Notes: a model not told the origin generated them from the letters alone. Counted from the stretch's first letter, positions 9,466 through 18,296 are shown. The stretch is 64,000 nucleotides of DNA from UBA6912 sp963792895 (GCA_963792895.1 CAWBYA010000006.1:186001-250000), one strand, 5' to 3'. Numbers and translations are program-made.

Positions 9466-9577
9466 GGCGCCCTTTGATCGTGCTGCCTCGTACCGCGACC
9501 ACCGTGCCGGTGCTGTGGTGCGGCGGGTGGCTGACACCTCGAGCCCGAAGCTGGTGGTGTCCAGATCGCTCTCCTCA

Positions 9578-9665
9578 GCGGGTCGCAGAGCGACGCGATG
9601 CGAGGGGAGTACAGCGGCTCGCCAGCTCCCCTTGCAGGAGCCATCGCAGCATGAACCCGACCCAG
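9578..9665 (+). other. Nested stem structure upstream of metY
   Basis: The 230-bp gap before metY holds nested complementary segments: GGGTC with GACCC outside, GCGAT with ATCGC inside, and a 10-bp stem GCGAGGGGAG with CTCCCCTTGC at the core. It does not match a SAM or SAH riboswitch core that I know. A leaderless-type box lies between it and the ATG, so it may not be part of the metY transcript. It could be a terminator for the permease operon. Confidence 0.25.
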
Positions 9666-9683
9666 GGGGACGTCGCACCTCGG

Positions 9684-9689
9684 TAACCT
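9684..9689 (+). promoter_or_regulatory. Candidate leaderless -10 box (TAACCT) of metY
   Basis: TAACCT ends 6 nt before the ATG at 9696 and no Shine-Dalgarno is present, the usual geometry of an actinobacterial leaderless promoter. Confidence 0.45.
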
Positions 9690-9695
9690 GCGCAT

Positions 9696-10991
9696 ATGGT
9701 CGATGCCGGCACCCCCCAGTTCGACACGATCGCGTTGCATGCAGGGCACCAGCCGGATGCCGACTTCGGGGCTCGGGCGGTGCCGATCTACCAAACGACC
9801 TCGTACCTCTTCCCCGACGTGGCCACCGCCGCCGGGCTCTTCAACCTCGAGCGCCAGGGCCACATCTACAGCAGGATCTCCAACCCGACCGTCGCCGTGC
9901 TCGAAGAGCGGGTGACCGCATTGGAAGGCGGCGTCGGCGCGGTCTGTACCGCATCTGGCCAAGCTGCGCTCCACCTCGCCATCGCGACGCTCCTCGGTGC
10001 CGGCGACCATGTCGTGTGCTCCCAATCGGTCTACGGCGGCACTCGCAACCTGCTGGCTCACACGCTGCCGCGCTTCGGCGTTGCAACCAGCTTCGTCCAC
10101 CCGCGAGACCTCGACGGCATCCGCTCTGCCATCACCGACCAGACCCGGCTCGTCATCGGCGAGACGCTGGGGAACCCCGGACTCGAGGTGCTCGACATCC
10201 CTGCGGTCGCCGAGATCGCCCACGAGGCCGGCGTTCCAGTCCTGATCGACAACACGTTCGCCACTCCCTATCTGTTCCGGCCCTTCGACCACGGTGCCGA
10301 CATCGTCACCCACTCGCTGACCAAGTTCATCGGGGGACACGGCGTAGCGATCGGAGGCATCGTCGTCGACGGCGGGACCTTCGATTGGGAATCGGACGGC
10401 AAGTTCCCAACGATGACCACGCCCTATCCCAGCTACCACGGGCTCGTGTTCGCCGAGGAGTTCGGTTCCCAGGCTTTCGTCACCCGGGCACGCATCGAGG
10501 GGCTGCGCGACTTCGGGGCCGCCATGGCCCCCTCGACGGCGTTCTACCTGCTGCAGGGAATCGAGACGCTGTCGATCCGCATGGACCGCCACGTTGCCAA
10601 CGCCCGCAGAGTCATCGAGTTCCTCGACGGCCACGACGCCGTGACATGGGTCACATACCCCGAGCTTCCGGGCCATCCGGATCATGAGCTTGCCGCAACC
10701 CTCCTCCCCCGCGGAGCAGGGGCGATCTTCAGCTTCGGCATCGAAGGCGGCCGCGAGGCGGGCAGACGTTTCATCGAGAAGCTCAGGGTCTTCTCACACC
10801 TCGCCAACGTGGGCGACGCCAAATCGCTCGTGATCCACCCCGCCAGCACCACCCACGCAACGATGAGCGCAGGTGAGCTGGAGGCGGTGGGGATCGGCGA
10901 GGACCTCGTTCGCCTGTCGATCGGGCTGGAGGATCCCATCGACCTCATCTCCGACCTCGGACAGGCGCTGCGGGCGTCGCAGCGAGGCTGA
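9696..10991 (+). CDS. metY: O-acetylhomoserine aminocarboxypropyltransferase / sulfhydrylase
   Basis: A 431-residue PLP enzyme of the Cys/Met metabolism family. It is expected to make homocysteine from O-acetylhomoserine and sulfide, or methionine with methanethiol. The N-terminus has 'QTTSYLFPD' and 'YSRISNPT', typical of MetY. The PLP lysine is K210 in SLTKFIGGHG, and 'IDNTFATPYLFRP' lies before it. The full length and the long insertion 'GGTFDWESDGKFP' fit MetY better than cystathionine gamma-synthase. It starts in front of a leaderless-type box and is followed within 3 bp by a hydrolase gene; acyl-homoserine synthesis (MetX) is often nearby, but that hydrolase looks too short to be MetX. 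Confidence 0.92.
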   Translation: MVDAGTPQFDTIALHAGHQPDADFGARAVPIYQTTSYLFPDVATAAGLFNLERQGHIYSRISNPTVAVLEERVTALEGGVGAVCTASGQAALHLAIATLLGAGDHVVCSQSVYGGTRNLLAHTLPRFGVATSFVHPRDLDGIRSAITDQTRLVIGETLGNPGLEVLDIPAVAEIAHEAGVPVLIDNTFATPYLFRPFDHGADIVTHSLTKFIGGHGVAIGGIVVDGGTFDWESDGKFPTMTTPYPSYHGLVFAEEFGSQAFVTRARIEGLRDFGAAMAPSTAFYLLQGIETLSIRMDRHVANARRVIEFLDGHDAVTWVTYPELPGHPDHELAATLLPRGAGAIFSFGIEGGREAGRRFIEKLRVFSHLANVGDAKSLVIHPASTTHATMSAGELEAVGIGEDLVRLSIGLEDPIDLISDLGQALRASQRG

Positions 10992-10994
10992 GAC

Positions 10995-11792
10995 GTGGAG
11001 CTCGTCCTCGCCGGCAAGAGATTGAGGGCGGCGACCGGAGGACGTCCGCTCGACCAGGCGCGTCCCCTGCTCCTGTTGATCCACGGCGCAGCGATGGACC
11101 GCTCGGTGTGGGCTCTCGTGGCCCGCGCCCTCGCCCATCGTGGCTACTCCGTGGTCGCTCCCGACCTCCCGGGGCACGGTGCCAGCGAGGGTCCTGCACC
11201 GAGGACCGTCGAGGACTACGCCGGATGGGTGGCAGAGCTGATCGCTGCCCTCGACATGGGTCCAGCGCATCTCGCCGGGCACAGCATGGGCTCGCTCACG
11301 GTGCTCGAGCTCGCCGCACGCCGGCGCGACCTGGCACGCTCGCTCACCTTGCTTGGCACCGCCGGCCGAATGCCGGTGCACGCGGAGCTCCAGGCGGCGG
11401 CCGATCGCCACGATCACCTCGCCATCGAGCTGATCGCGTCCTGGAGCTTGCCCCCGGCTGCCCATCTCGGGAGGCACCCCACGCCCGGCCTGACCCTCCG
11501 CGACGGAGCGATCCGGCTCATGGAGCGCATCGATCCTGCCGTCATCGCTTCCGACTTGCGGGCAAGCAGCGGCTACGCCCGCGCGCTCGAGGCCGCAGCC
11601 GACGTGCAATGCCCTGCGCTACTCGTGCTCGGCGAGCTTGACCTCATGACACGGCCGAGCGGGGCGGCTCCCTTGGCGGAGTCGTTCGCGACTGTCGAGA
11701 CGGTGACGCTCCCTGCAACCGGCCACATGATGATGCTGGAGCGTCCGCACGAGGTGATCGACACCATGGTCGGGTTCCTCGACACAGTCTGA
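10995..11792 (+). CDS. Alpha/beta fold hydrolase
   Basis: A 265-residue alpha/beta hydrolase. The oxyanion-side HG lies at 30-31, the nucleophile elbow GHSMGS has Ser97, an acid is likely in 'LGELDLMTRP', and the catalytic histidine is in 'ATGHMMML' near the end. No signal peptide is seen. It starts with GTG 3 bp after metY and is probably co-transcribed. It is shorter than homoserine acetyltransferase and lacks that family's long lid, so I do not call it MetX; esterase-like or C-C hydrolase roles are equally possible. Confidence 0.85.
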   Translation: MELVLAGKRLRAATGGRPLDQARPLLLLIHGAAMDRSVWALVARALAHRGYSVVAPDLPGHGASEGPAPRTVEDYAGWVAELIAALDMGPAHLAGHSMGSLTVLELAARRRDLARSLTLLGTAGRMPVHAELQAAADRHDHLAIELIASWSLPPAAHLGRHPTPGLTLRDGAIRLMERIDPAVIASDLRASSGYARALEAAADVQCPALLVLGELDLMTRPSGAAPLAESFATVETVTLPATGHMMMLERPHEVIDTMVGFLDTV

Positions 11793-11826
11793 GGTGCAGC
11801 CACCCGATCTCCGGCGCTTGCCCTCC

Positions 11827-11832
11827 TATCCT
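11827..11832 (+). promoter_or_regulatory. Candidate leaderless -10 box (TATCCT)
   Basis: TATCCT ends 6 nt before the ATG at 11839, with no Shine-Dalgarno between. It supports that start over the longer open frame beginning 45 bp earlier. Confidence 0.45.
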
Positions 11833-11838
11833 TCCGCC

Positions 11839-12747
11839 ATGGCGAAGACCCATCAAGCCGTACCGGACTCGCGCAATGCCGGGATCGTCGTGTACGTGAA
11901 CGGCGAGTTCCTTGCTCGAGCTGATGCCAGGATCTCGGTCTTCGACAGCGGTTTCCTCGTGGGCGACGGGGTGTGGGAAGGCATCAGGCTCCACCACGGG
12001 GAGTTCGCCTTCCTCGATCGGCACCTCGACAGGCTCTTCGAGGGCGCTTCAGCCATCAAGCTCGACGTCGGGATGACTCGAATGCAGCTCACCGACGCGC
12101 TGCGCGAGACCGTTGAGCGCAACGGGATGACCTCGGACGTTCATGTGAGGCTCATGGTGACCCGCGGCGTCAAGAGCACGCCGGCGCAGCACCCAGACTT
12201 GGTAGTCGGGAAGCCAACCGTCGTGATCATCGCCGAGCACAAGCAAGCCGACCCCGCCGTCACGGCCGGCGGCATCACCCTGTTCACGTCCACCGTGCGC
12301 CGCCCGCCGCCCGACACGCTCGACCAGCGCCTCAATTGCCACAGCAAACTCCACGAGGTCGTCGCGTTGATTCAGGCGGCAGCCGCCGGCGCCGACGAGG
12401 CGCTCATGCTCGACACCAATGGCGCCGTTGCCACCTGCAATTCCACTAACTTCTTCATCGTCCGCCATGGAGAGGTCTTGACCTCGACCGGTCTCCATTG
12501 CCTCAACGGCATCACTCGGCGACTGGTGATCGAGCTCTGCGCAGCCGAGCGCGTTCCCGCTCATGAGCGCGACTTCTCACTGACGGACGTATACGCCGCC
12601 GACGAAGCGTTCGTCACCGGAACCTTCGGCGGTCTCACCCCGGTCATCGCCGTCGATGGGCGCACCATCGGGTCGGGAGCGCCGGGAACGATCACTGCGC
12701 GGCTGACCGCGGCGTACCGCACCGCCGTCGCCGAGGCCACGCAGTGA
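11839..12747 (+). CDS. Class IV aminotransferase (branched-chain / D-amino acid type)
   Basis: This 302-residue fold-type IV PLP enzyme is expected to transaminate branched-chain or D-amino acids. 'FDSGFLVGDGVWEGIR' (35-50) is the family's N-terminal block, K170 in NCHSK is the likely PLP lysine, and 'TNFFIVRHGEV' and 'GITRRLVIEL' are the phosphate-binding region. The start at 11839 places the protein right after a TATCCT box. Its end overlaps the sulfotransferase-like gene by 4 bp. In plants, proteins annotated as branched-chain aminotransferase-like join a sulfotransferase-like domain to this fold, so the pairing is probably functional. The true substrate is unknown. Confidence 0.88.
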   Translation: MAKTHQAVPDSRNAGIVVYVNGEFLARADARISVFDSGFLVGDGVWEGIRLHHGEFAFLDRHLDRLFEGASAIKLDVGMTRMQLTDALRETVERNGMTSDVHVRLMVTRGVKSTPAQHPDLVVGKPTVVIIAEHKQADPAVTAGGITLFTSTVRRPPPDTLDQRLNCHSKLHEVVALIQAAAAGADEALMLDTNGAVATCNSTNFFIVRHGEVLTSTGLHCLNGITRRLVIELCAAERVPAHERDFSLTDVYAADEAFVTGTFGGLTPVIAVDGRTIGSGAPGTITARLTAAYRTAVAEATQ

Positions 12748-13472
12748 CGAGCCGCGTTCGCCTGTCGGTCTGGTCGGGGCCGCGCAACATCTCGACGGCG
12801 CTCATGTACGCCTTCCGCCAACGCGCCGACACGCAGGTCTTCGACGAGCCGCTCTACGGGCACTACCTGGCCGTCACCGGTTTCGACCATCCCGGGCGAG
12901 ATGATGTGCTTGCCGCGACAGAGACCGACGGTGCTCGCGTCGTGGCCGACGTGCTGCTCGTCGACGGGGAGCGGCCGGTCCGCTTCTACAAGAACATGGC
13001 GCACCATCTCATCGGCCTCGACCTGGCCTTCCTCGATGGCCTCACGAATGTGCTGTTGACGCGCAACCCCGCCGAGATGCTGATCTCACTCACCAAGCAG
13101 CTGCCGAATGCCGGCACAGCCGAGACCGGGTTACCGCAGCAGGTAGCGCTGCTCGAGCGGATCCTGGCGTCGGGGATCGAGCCCGTCGTCCTCGACGCAA
13201 CGGAAGTGCTGCGCGACCCGCCGGGCGTGCTGACCGAGCTCTGTCGCAAGGTCGGCATCCCGTTCGATCCGGTGATGCTCTCGTGGCCGGCAGGCCCAAA
13301 GCCGGAAGATGGGGTGTGGGCGCCCCACTGGTACGGCAACGTCCATCGTTCGACGGGCTTTTCCCACTACCGGCCGAAGACGGAGCCATTCCCAACCCGG
13401 CTCGACCAGGTGCTGGCCGAGTGCGTGTTGCTCTACGAGCGCCTCACCGAGTTCGCGATACGTGCGGCGTAG
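12744..13472 (+). CDS. Sulfotransferase-like P-loop protein
   Basis: A 242-residue protein with a sulfotransferase-type nucleotide loop at the very N-terminus, 'SGPRNISTALMYAF', followed by 'QVFDEPLYGHYL' and 'RFYKNMAHHL'. 'NVLLTRNPAEMLISL' resembles the 3'-phosphate-binding Arg/Ser segment of PAPS-dependent enzymes. It starts with GTG inside the stop of the aminotransferase gene (4-bp overlap), which implies coupled translation. The classic 5'-phosphosulfate loop lysine is not obvious, so it may bind a nucleotide without transferring sulfate. It ends just before a hairpin shared with the convergent next gene. Confidence 0.8.
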   Translation: MTSRVRLSVWSGPRNISTALMYAFRQRADTQVFDEPLYGHYLAVTGFDHPGRDDVLAATETDGARVVADVLLVDGERPVRFYKNMAHHLIGLDLAFLDGLTNVLLTRNPAEMLISLTKQLPNAGTAETGLPQQVALLERILASGIEPVVLDATEVLRDPPGVLTELCRKVGIPFDPVMLSWPAGPKPEDGVWAPHWYGNVHRSTGFSHYRPKTEPFPTRLDQVLAECVLLYERLTEFAIRAA

Positions 13473-13484
13473 CGAGCGCGGGAC

Positions 13485-13503
13485 CGACGGCAGACCGCCG
13501 TCG
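13485..13503. terminator. Bidirectional hairpin between convergent genes
   Basis: CGACGGC and GCCGTCG form a 7-bp stem with a 5-nt loop in the 48-bp gap between two convergent genes. No U-tract follows, which is common in this GC range. Confidence 0.45.
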
Positions 13504-13520
13504 ATCGGCGGCGCCTCTCC

Positions 13521-14096
13521 CTATCCGGGAGGAGGCTCGATCACCTTCCAGGTGTCGGCTTTGGCGACGAGGAACTCGCTGACCTCCCGGCAACGATCCA
13601 GGGTGTCGCACATCGTCTCGCGGCCCATCAAGACGTCGACGAGGGACACTTCGGTTCTGCCAACGAGCGACAGCCGGTGATCGGCCTGTTGCGAGAGTGC
13701 GCCGAACGAATCAACGGCGGACGCCTCGATAGGCAAGCTGTGACCGCCGACACCGGCGAGCTCGGCCGACAGGATGATGAGATCCGGTGGATCGCCAAGC
13801 GGCGGCAGCGCCCAGTTGAAATAGAGCGGGATGCGGAACTCGCCCTCAGGTTCGGCGAAGTCGTCATCGAGTGCGTTGACCTGGTCCTCCAGTTCGAGGA
13901 GCACACGGGGCTCGACATCGAACGCCAGGTTGAGGTCGACCGGGCCCGTGCAGGCGGACTCGGGGTGCAGATCCACCTCGAACGACTGCCGCAACGAGTA
14001 GGTCTCGATGAAGTGGCGCTCGTCGTGAACATGGAACCCGTGCTCGACAGCGTGATCCTTGAGATAGGTGATGAAGCCCGCGATATCGATGGCCAC
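13521..14096 (-). CDS. Hypothetical protein (191 aa)
   Basis: I do not recognise this 191-residue acidic soluble protein. It opens with 'MAIDIAGFITYLKDHAVEHGF', carries alternating hydrophobic strands ('DLNLAFDVEPRVLLELEDQV', 'FRIPLYFNWALPP'), and ends in a helical segment and 'WKVIEPPPG'. There is no signal peptide or membrane helix. Similarly sized actinobacterial proteins of unknown function occur beside amino-acid metabolism genes, but I cannot name the family. It is transcribed in the same direction as the DUF1015/SerA pair, 58 bp after it. Confidence 0.6.
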   Translation of the reverse strand: MAIDIAGFITYLKDHAVEHGFHVHDERHFIETYSLRQSFEVDLHPESACTGPVDLNLAFDVEPRVLLELEDQVNALDDDFAEPEGEFRIPLYFNWALPPLGDPPDLIILSAELAGVGGHSLPIEASAVDSFGALSQQADHRLSLVGRTEVSLVDVLMGRETMCDTLDRCREVSEFLVAKADTWKVIEPPPG

Positions 14097-14154
14097 GGGT
14101 CGCTCCTTCGTCCGATCCCCTCACGTTAGAAGGTACGAGAGACGCAAACCCCGG

Positions 14155-15384
14155 TCACTGCTCGTCCAGAAGGGTCACGAACAGCCCGCCGCGCACCTTC
14201 GGCTCGAACCACGTCGACTTCGGAGGCATCACGAGGCCTGCGTCGGCCACCCGCATCACGTCGGCGACGGCCGGCGGATAGAGCAGGAAGCAGGCAAGGC
14301 AGTGGTGGTGGTCGGGGTCGATGGAGCCGCCACCGGCCACATAGTGGAGACGATGGTCCGTTCGCGGATCGGCGATTCCGAACAGGGGCCCGAGGACGCC
14401 GTCTTGGAGGCGCGAGACATCGAGCAGCGCGGCAGGATCCGCAGGATCCGACGCCGGAGGCAGCACGAACCGGTAGCCTCGCCCGCCGGTCACGAGGCCG
14501 GCCTCTCCCGCAACCTTGGGCCGAGCCTCTTCTGGGATCGCAACGGCGCTGACGTCGACTCGCTCACCAAGCGCTGCGACCAGTCCCTCGGAGGTCACGT
14601 CGACGCTGCGAACGCAACGATTGAACTCACGCAGGGACAGCTCGCTGTTGGGAAACAGCGCAGCAAGGACGTAGTTGTAATCCTCGTCGCCACGATGATG
14701 TGGGTTGTCGCGCCGGCGCACCTCTGCGTAGCGGGTCGCGGCTGCGCAGCGGTGATGGCCGTCCGTGATGTAGAGAGGACCGACGGCGTCGAGCCGATCC
14801 TGAAGGATCGTCACCATGCGGGAATCGTCGATCGACCACACTTCTTGCAGGGCACCGTCGTCGGCATGGAAAGAGAGGTCGGGGGGGCTGAGGCGAATCC
14901 TCGCAATGAGCTCGTCGAGACCGGCATCATCGCGAAAGGTGAGTGCGACGGGGTCGCTGTGCGCGCCAACCCGTTGGAGGTGAGACAGCAGCAGGTCCTC
15001 GGTCGCCTGGCGAGTGTGCTCGTGGCGGCGGATCCGGCCATCGACGTAGCCGGCAACGTGCACCTCGGCCACGATGCCAACTGCAGACGTCTCCTCTTCC
15101 TCGATGGCGTACACGTAGAACGCCGGAATACCCGACGACTCGAGCACGCCGGTGTCGATCATCTGGCGAAGCCGCACCTTGCCCGTGGTGCGATGCAGGT
15201 AGGGATCTGAGCCTCCTTCCTCCGTGTCGACCTCGGTCCGAATGACATGGAGAAAGCTGTGCGGGTTCTCCTCGGAGATCTCGAGCCACTCGCGGGTGGT
15301 GAGCCGTCCGAGGGGCGGGCTCACCACATCGGCGGCATACACAGCGGCCGGCAGGTGCGCCGCAAACGGCCGAACAAGCCTCAC
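14155..15384 (-). CDS. DUF1015 family protein
   Basis: The 409-residue product matches DUF1015, a family of unknown function widely found next to serine-biosynthesis genes. Characteristic blocks are 'RLVRPFAAHLPA' at the N-terminus, 'SFLHVIR', 'YITDGHHRCAAA' in the middle and 'MPPKSTWFEPKVRGGLF' near the end. The GTG start overlaps the SerA stop by 4 bp (GTGA), so translation is probably coupled. The open frame continues upstream inside serA but that part is shadow. The overlap argues for a role tied to phosphoserine or serine metabolism; this is inference. Confidence 0.9.
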   Translation of the reverse strand: MRLVRPFAAHLPAAVYAADVVSPPLGRLTTREWLEISEENPHSFLHVIRTEVDTEEGGSDPYLHRTTGKVRLRQMIDTGVLESSGIPAFYVYAIEEEETSAVGIVAEVHVAGYVDGRIRRHEHTRQATEDLLLSHLQRVGAHSDPVALTFRDDAGLDELIARIRLSPPDLSFHADDGALQEVWSIDDSRMVTILQDRLDAVGPLYITDGHHRCAAATRYAEVRRRDNPHHRGDEDYNYVLAALFPNSELSLREFNRCVRSVDVTSEGLVAALGERVDVSAVAIPEEARPKVAGEAGLVTGGRGYRFVLPPASDPADPAALLDVSRLQDGVLGPLFGIADPRTDHRLHYVAGGGSIDPDHHHCLACFLLYPPAVADVMRVADAGLVMPPKSTWFEPKVRGGLFVTLLDEQ

Positions 15385-16586
15385 GGTCCGGCCACCGAGA
15401 TGCCGATGACATCTGGTTGGTCGGCGACGGCGGCCACCGCCTCGGCCGGAACCGTCCCGGCGACCTGGATCGTTGCGGTCGCCGCCGTGCCACCGGCGAA
15501 CACCCGATTCTCCATCTGCTCGACGTTGAGGCCCGCACGTCGAAGGACGCCGAGGACGCCGGCGAGCACGCCGACGACATTGCGGTGGCGCACGGCAAGC
15601 GTCGTGGTGCCCTCTGCCTGTTCTCGCAGATTGATGCAATTGCGGACGATGCCCCGGCTGAGGTCGTCGACGATGGCAACCACCTCGTCGGCGATCGCCG
15701 CTTGCGCCTGCTCCGTGGAGGCCCCGATGTGATGGGTTCCGTACACGCTTGGATGGCGCACGATGGCGGAGTCGAACTCGGCGATGCCCGCACCAGGCTC
15801 GCCCGCAAAGACGTCCAGTCCGACGCGGAGACCCTTCGCTTCGATCGCTTCGCCGAGCGCGACCTCATCGACGACGTCACCACGGGACGTGTTGATGAGA
15901 AAGGCTCCAGGGCGGAGGTGGGCGAGAAAGTCGCGATCGACCATTCCGCGCGTATCGTCGTTGGCCGGCACGTGGATCGTGACTGCATCTGCGGCCCGCA
16001 ACAACGCCGGCATGTCGGGAATGAGCCGAATCCCCAGCTCCCCTATCTTGTCAACGACGTCGGGCCGCCGACCCGGTTTCTCCTCGACCGCAACTTCCAT
16101 GTCGAATGCGCGAGCGCGCGCCGCAACGGCCAGCCCGATGTCGCCGAGCCCGACGATCGCCAGCGTGCGGCCGGCGAGACCACGAGCAGCGGAGTAATGC
16201 TTCTTGCGCCATCGACCGGCGCGCAGGTCGGCAACGGCATCGGGGATGCGGCGGTCGAGTGCCGTCAGCAGACCGATCGTGAGCTCGGCGACCGCAACTG
16301 CGTTCTTGCCGGGGGTGTTGCAGACGTAGATGCCGCGATCCGCTGCCGCCCGCCAGTCGATCGTGTTCACCCCCGCGCCGGCGCGAATCACCGCCGCAAG
16401 TCGGTCGGCGGCTGTGAACGCTTCTTCGGTGACGCGGGTAGACCGTACGATCAGCACGTCGAATCCGGCGATGGCGGTCGGCAGGGACTCTGCATCGAGC
16501 TCGGCGCGCACGCTGCAGACGTGACCGTGGTCTGCGAGCGTGCGCAGCTGCGCTTCAGGGAACGTGTCGGCTGCGAGGATCTTCAC
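15381..16586 (-). CDS. serA: D-3-phosphoglycerate dehydrogenase
   Basis: SerA oxidises 3-phosphoglycerate to 3-phosphohydroxypyruvate, the first step of serine synthesis. The 401-residue protein begins at a GTG preceded by GGGAGGG, has the substrate-side 'VIVRSTRVTEEAF' and 'GAGVNTIDWRAA', the NAD-binding loop 'GLGDIGLAVAARA', and 'LINTSRGDVVDE'. The catalytic His is in 'YGTHHIGASTEQAQ'. A C-terminal ACT domain of about 75 residues ('VVGVLAGVLGVLRRAGLNVEQM…') suggests serine feedback. It lacks the long intervening domain of the mycobacterial enzyme, so it is the compact type. It leads the pair serA-DUF1015. Confidence 0.95.
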   Translation of the reverse strand: MKILAADTFPEAQLRTLADHGHVCSVRAELDAESLPTAIAGFDVLIVRSTRVTEEAFTAADRLAAVIRAGAGVNTIDWRAAADRGIYVCNTPGKNAVAVAELTIGLLTALDRRIPDAVADLRAGRWRKKHYSAARGLAGRTLAIVGLGDIGLAVAARARAFDMEVAVEEKPGRRPDVVDKIGELGIRLIPDMPALLRAADAVTIHVPANDDTRGMVDRDFLAHLRPGAFLINTSRGDVVDEVALGEAIEAKGLRVGLDVFAGEPGAGIAEFDSAIVRHPSVYGTHHIGASTEQAQAAIADEVVAIVDDLSRGIVRNCINLREQAEGTTTLAVRHRNVVGVLAGVLGVLRRAGLNVEQMENRVFAGGTAATATIQVAGTVPAEAVAAVADQPDVIGISVAGP

Positions 16587-16697
16587 GAGTCTCCCTCCCT
16601 CGAGGGCCATTCTCACAGCTCTCCTTCAGCGGGGTGGCGGAATGCTGTCCTGGCCGATCGGGTTGGGACGGGGGAGCCTGACCCTGGAGACTGCATC

Positions 16698-17450
16698 GTG
16701 ACTCAGAACCGTGGCCGCATTCGCGTTGAGGACGGCGCCAAGCGCGTCCGCGTCTATCTCGGCGGGGAGGTCATCGCAGATACCCGCAAGGTGAAGATGG
16801 TGTGGGAGAAGCCCTACTACCCCACCTACTACTTCCCGCCTGAGGATGTGCGCACCGACCAGCTCGCAACTACCGGCGAGGTGAAGCGATCGCCGAGCCG
16901 GGGAGATGCCGAGATCTTCACCGTCAAGTCCGGCCGGTCCGAGGCAGCCAACGCAGCGTTTCACTATGGCGACTCGCCCATCGAGGAGATCAGCGGGTTC
17001 TACGCTTTCGACTGGGGAGAGATGGACGAGTGGTTCGAAGAGGACGAACAGGTCTTCGTCCACGCCAGGGACCCGTACACCCGGATCGACATCACGCCGA
17101 GCTCGCGTCGCATCGAGGTTGTCATCGACGGTGTGAAGGTCGCCGACTCGACGCGGTCCCGATTCCTGTTCGAGACGGGGCTGCCCACTCGCTACTACTT
17201 GCCCAAGACCGACGTGCGCATGGACCTGCTGGTGCCGACCGATCTCCACACCGACTGCCCCTACAAAGGCACGGCCCGCTACTACTCCGTCGATACCGGC
17301 GACAAGGTGCACGAGAACGTTGTGTGGTGGTACCCGGCGCCGGTTGCAGAGAGCTCCGCCATCGCCGGCCTCGTTGCGTTCTACAACGAGAAGCTCGACA
17401 TCTACGTCGAGGGCGAGCTCGAGCCAAAGCCGAAGACGAAGTTCTCCTGA
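16698..17450 (+). CDS. DUF427 domain protein, two tandem copies
   Basis: This 250-residue protein has two repeats of the DUF427 fold. Each contains the sequence pattern of a short beta-tent domain: 'RVYLGGEVIADTRKVKMVWEK…YYFPPEDV' in the first half and 'EVVIDGVKVADSTRSRFLFET…YYLPKTDV' in the second. 'CPYKGTARYYSVDTG' is the most conserved stretch. The function of the family is unknown; it is common in actinobacteria. The frame is open far upstream, but the GTG at 16698, with GGAG before it, begins the recognisable sequence. It ends 2 bp before the PPOX gene, so the two likely form one transcript. Confidence 0.9.
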   Translation: MTQNRGRIRVEDGAKRVRVYLGGEVIADTRKVKMVWEKPYYPTYYFPPEDVRTDQLATTGEVKRSPSRGDAEIFTVKSGRSEAANAAFHYGDSPIEEISGFYAFDWGEMDEWFEEDEQVFVHARDPYTRIDITPSSRRIEVVIDGVKVADSTRSRFLFETGLPTRYYLPKTDVRMDLLVPTDLHTDCPYKGTARYYSVDTGDKVHENVVWWYPAPVAESSAIAGLVAFYNEKLDIYVEGELEPKPKTKFS

Positions 17451-17452
17451 CG

Positions 17453-17878
17453 ATGGCGATGGATCGGTCTACAGCCGAGGCGTTCATCGCCGAACGGAAC
17501 AAGGGCGTGCTGGTGACGCTGCGCAAGGGCGGACGGCCCCAGGCATCCAACATCGTCTACGGGGTGATCGACGGCGTGATCCGGATATCGGTGACAGCCA
17601 ACAGGGCCAAGACTCGCAACCTCGCCCGGGACCCCAGGGCAACTTTGCACGTGACCTCCGATGACTTCTGGCGCTGGGTGGCGGTGGACGCAACCGCCGA
17701 GCTCTCAGACATGTCGACCGCCCCCGGAGACGAGGCGGGGAGGGAGCTGGCGGCGTTGTACGAGCTCGTCCAGGGAAAGCCACATCCCGACTGGGACGAC
17801 TTCTACCGGGCCATGGTGGCTGATCAACGGCTCGTCGTGCGGCTCCGCCCGGAGCATCTCTACGGACAGCTCGGCTGA
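17453..17878 (+). CDS. PPOX class F420-dependent oxidoreductase-like protein
   Basis: A 141-residue split-barrel flavin/F420-binding protein of the pyridoxamine-5'-phosphate-oxidase-like class. The motifs 'NKGVLVTLRKGGRPQASNIVYGVIDG' and 'SVTANRAKTRNLARDPRATLHV' are typical of actinobacterial members that reduce their substrates with F420H2. No signal peptide. It starts 2 bp after the DUF427 stop. F420 versus FMN preference cannot be decided by eye, and the substrate is unknown. Confidence 0.88.
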   Translation: MAMDRSTAEAFIAERNKGVLVTLRKGGRPQASNIVYGVIDGVIRISVTANRAKTRNLARDPRATLHVTSDDFWRWVAVDATAELSDMSTAPGDEAGRELAALYELVQGKPHPDWDDFYRAMVADQRLVVRLRPEHLYGQLG

Positions 17879-17885
17879 GAGAGGT

Positions 17886-18296
17886 TCAGCCCGTCGCGCC
17901 CTGCGCACGGTGCGCCAGCCAGTCGCCGGATACGATCACGTCGCGCCCGGCGATGTCACCCGTCCACCGATAGACCCACGCCATGCCCGGTGGATCGATC
18001 AAGGGGACTTCTTGGCGCACGTAGAGCGAGGCGGCGATATTGTCGGCGTCGTAGCCCTCGAAGCGATCGAGCACGCCAACGGTGGCGGCATCGGGCACGA
18101 GGAAGAGGTCGCCCACCACGGGATCCCCACCCGGGACCAGCCCTGGGTACCACGAGATGACGTACAGCCCGCCTGGGATGATGCACCGGCCGACGTGGAT
18201 CAAGGTCGAAGACAGACCGAGCCGCTCGAGCGCACCGCCACCCGGCCGGAGGGTCCCGTAGAAGGCAAAGCGAGCCGGATACGCCGCAATCTCCAC
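17886..18296 (-). CDS. Gamma-glutamylcyclotransferase family protein
   Basis: A 136-residue protein with the AIG2/GGCT fold. The family's opening 'FAFYGTLRPGG' forms the substrate loop, and 'VLDRFEGYD' supplies the conserved acidic residue that acts as general base. Members cleave gamma-glutamyl amine bonds with cyclisation to 5-oxoproline. The GTG at 18296 is the first start close to the conserved strand. It ends 8 bp from the convergent PPOX gene. Confidence 0.8.
   Translation of the reverse strand: MEIAAYPARFAFYGTLRPGGGALERLGLSSTLIHVGRCIIPGGLYVISWYPGLVPGGDPVVGDLFLVPDAATVGVLDRFEGYDADNIAASLYVRQEVPLIDPPGMAWVYRWTGDIAGRDVIVSGDWLAHRAQGATG

Noticed and set aside
9466..9695. SAM or SAH riboswitch before metY
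   Set aside because: The nested stems lack the conserved cores of these classes that I know, and a leaderless-type box lies next to the ATG.
10995..11792. Homoserine O-acetyltransferase (MetX) next to metY
   Set aside because: The protein is about 100 residues too short and lacks the lid region; it is a general alpha/beta hydrolase.
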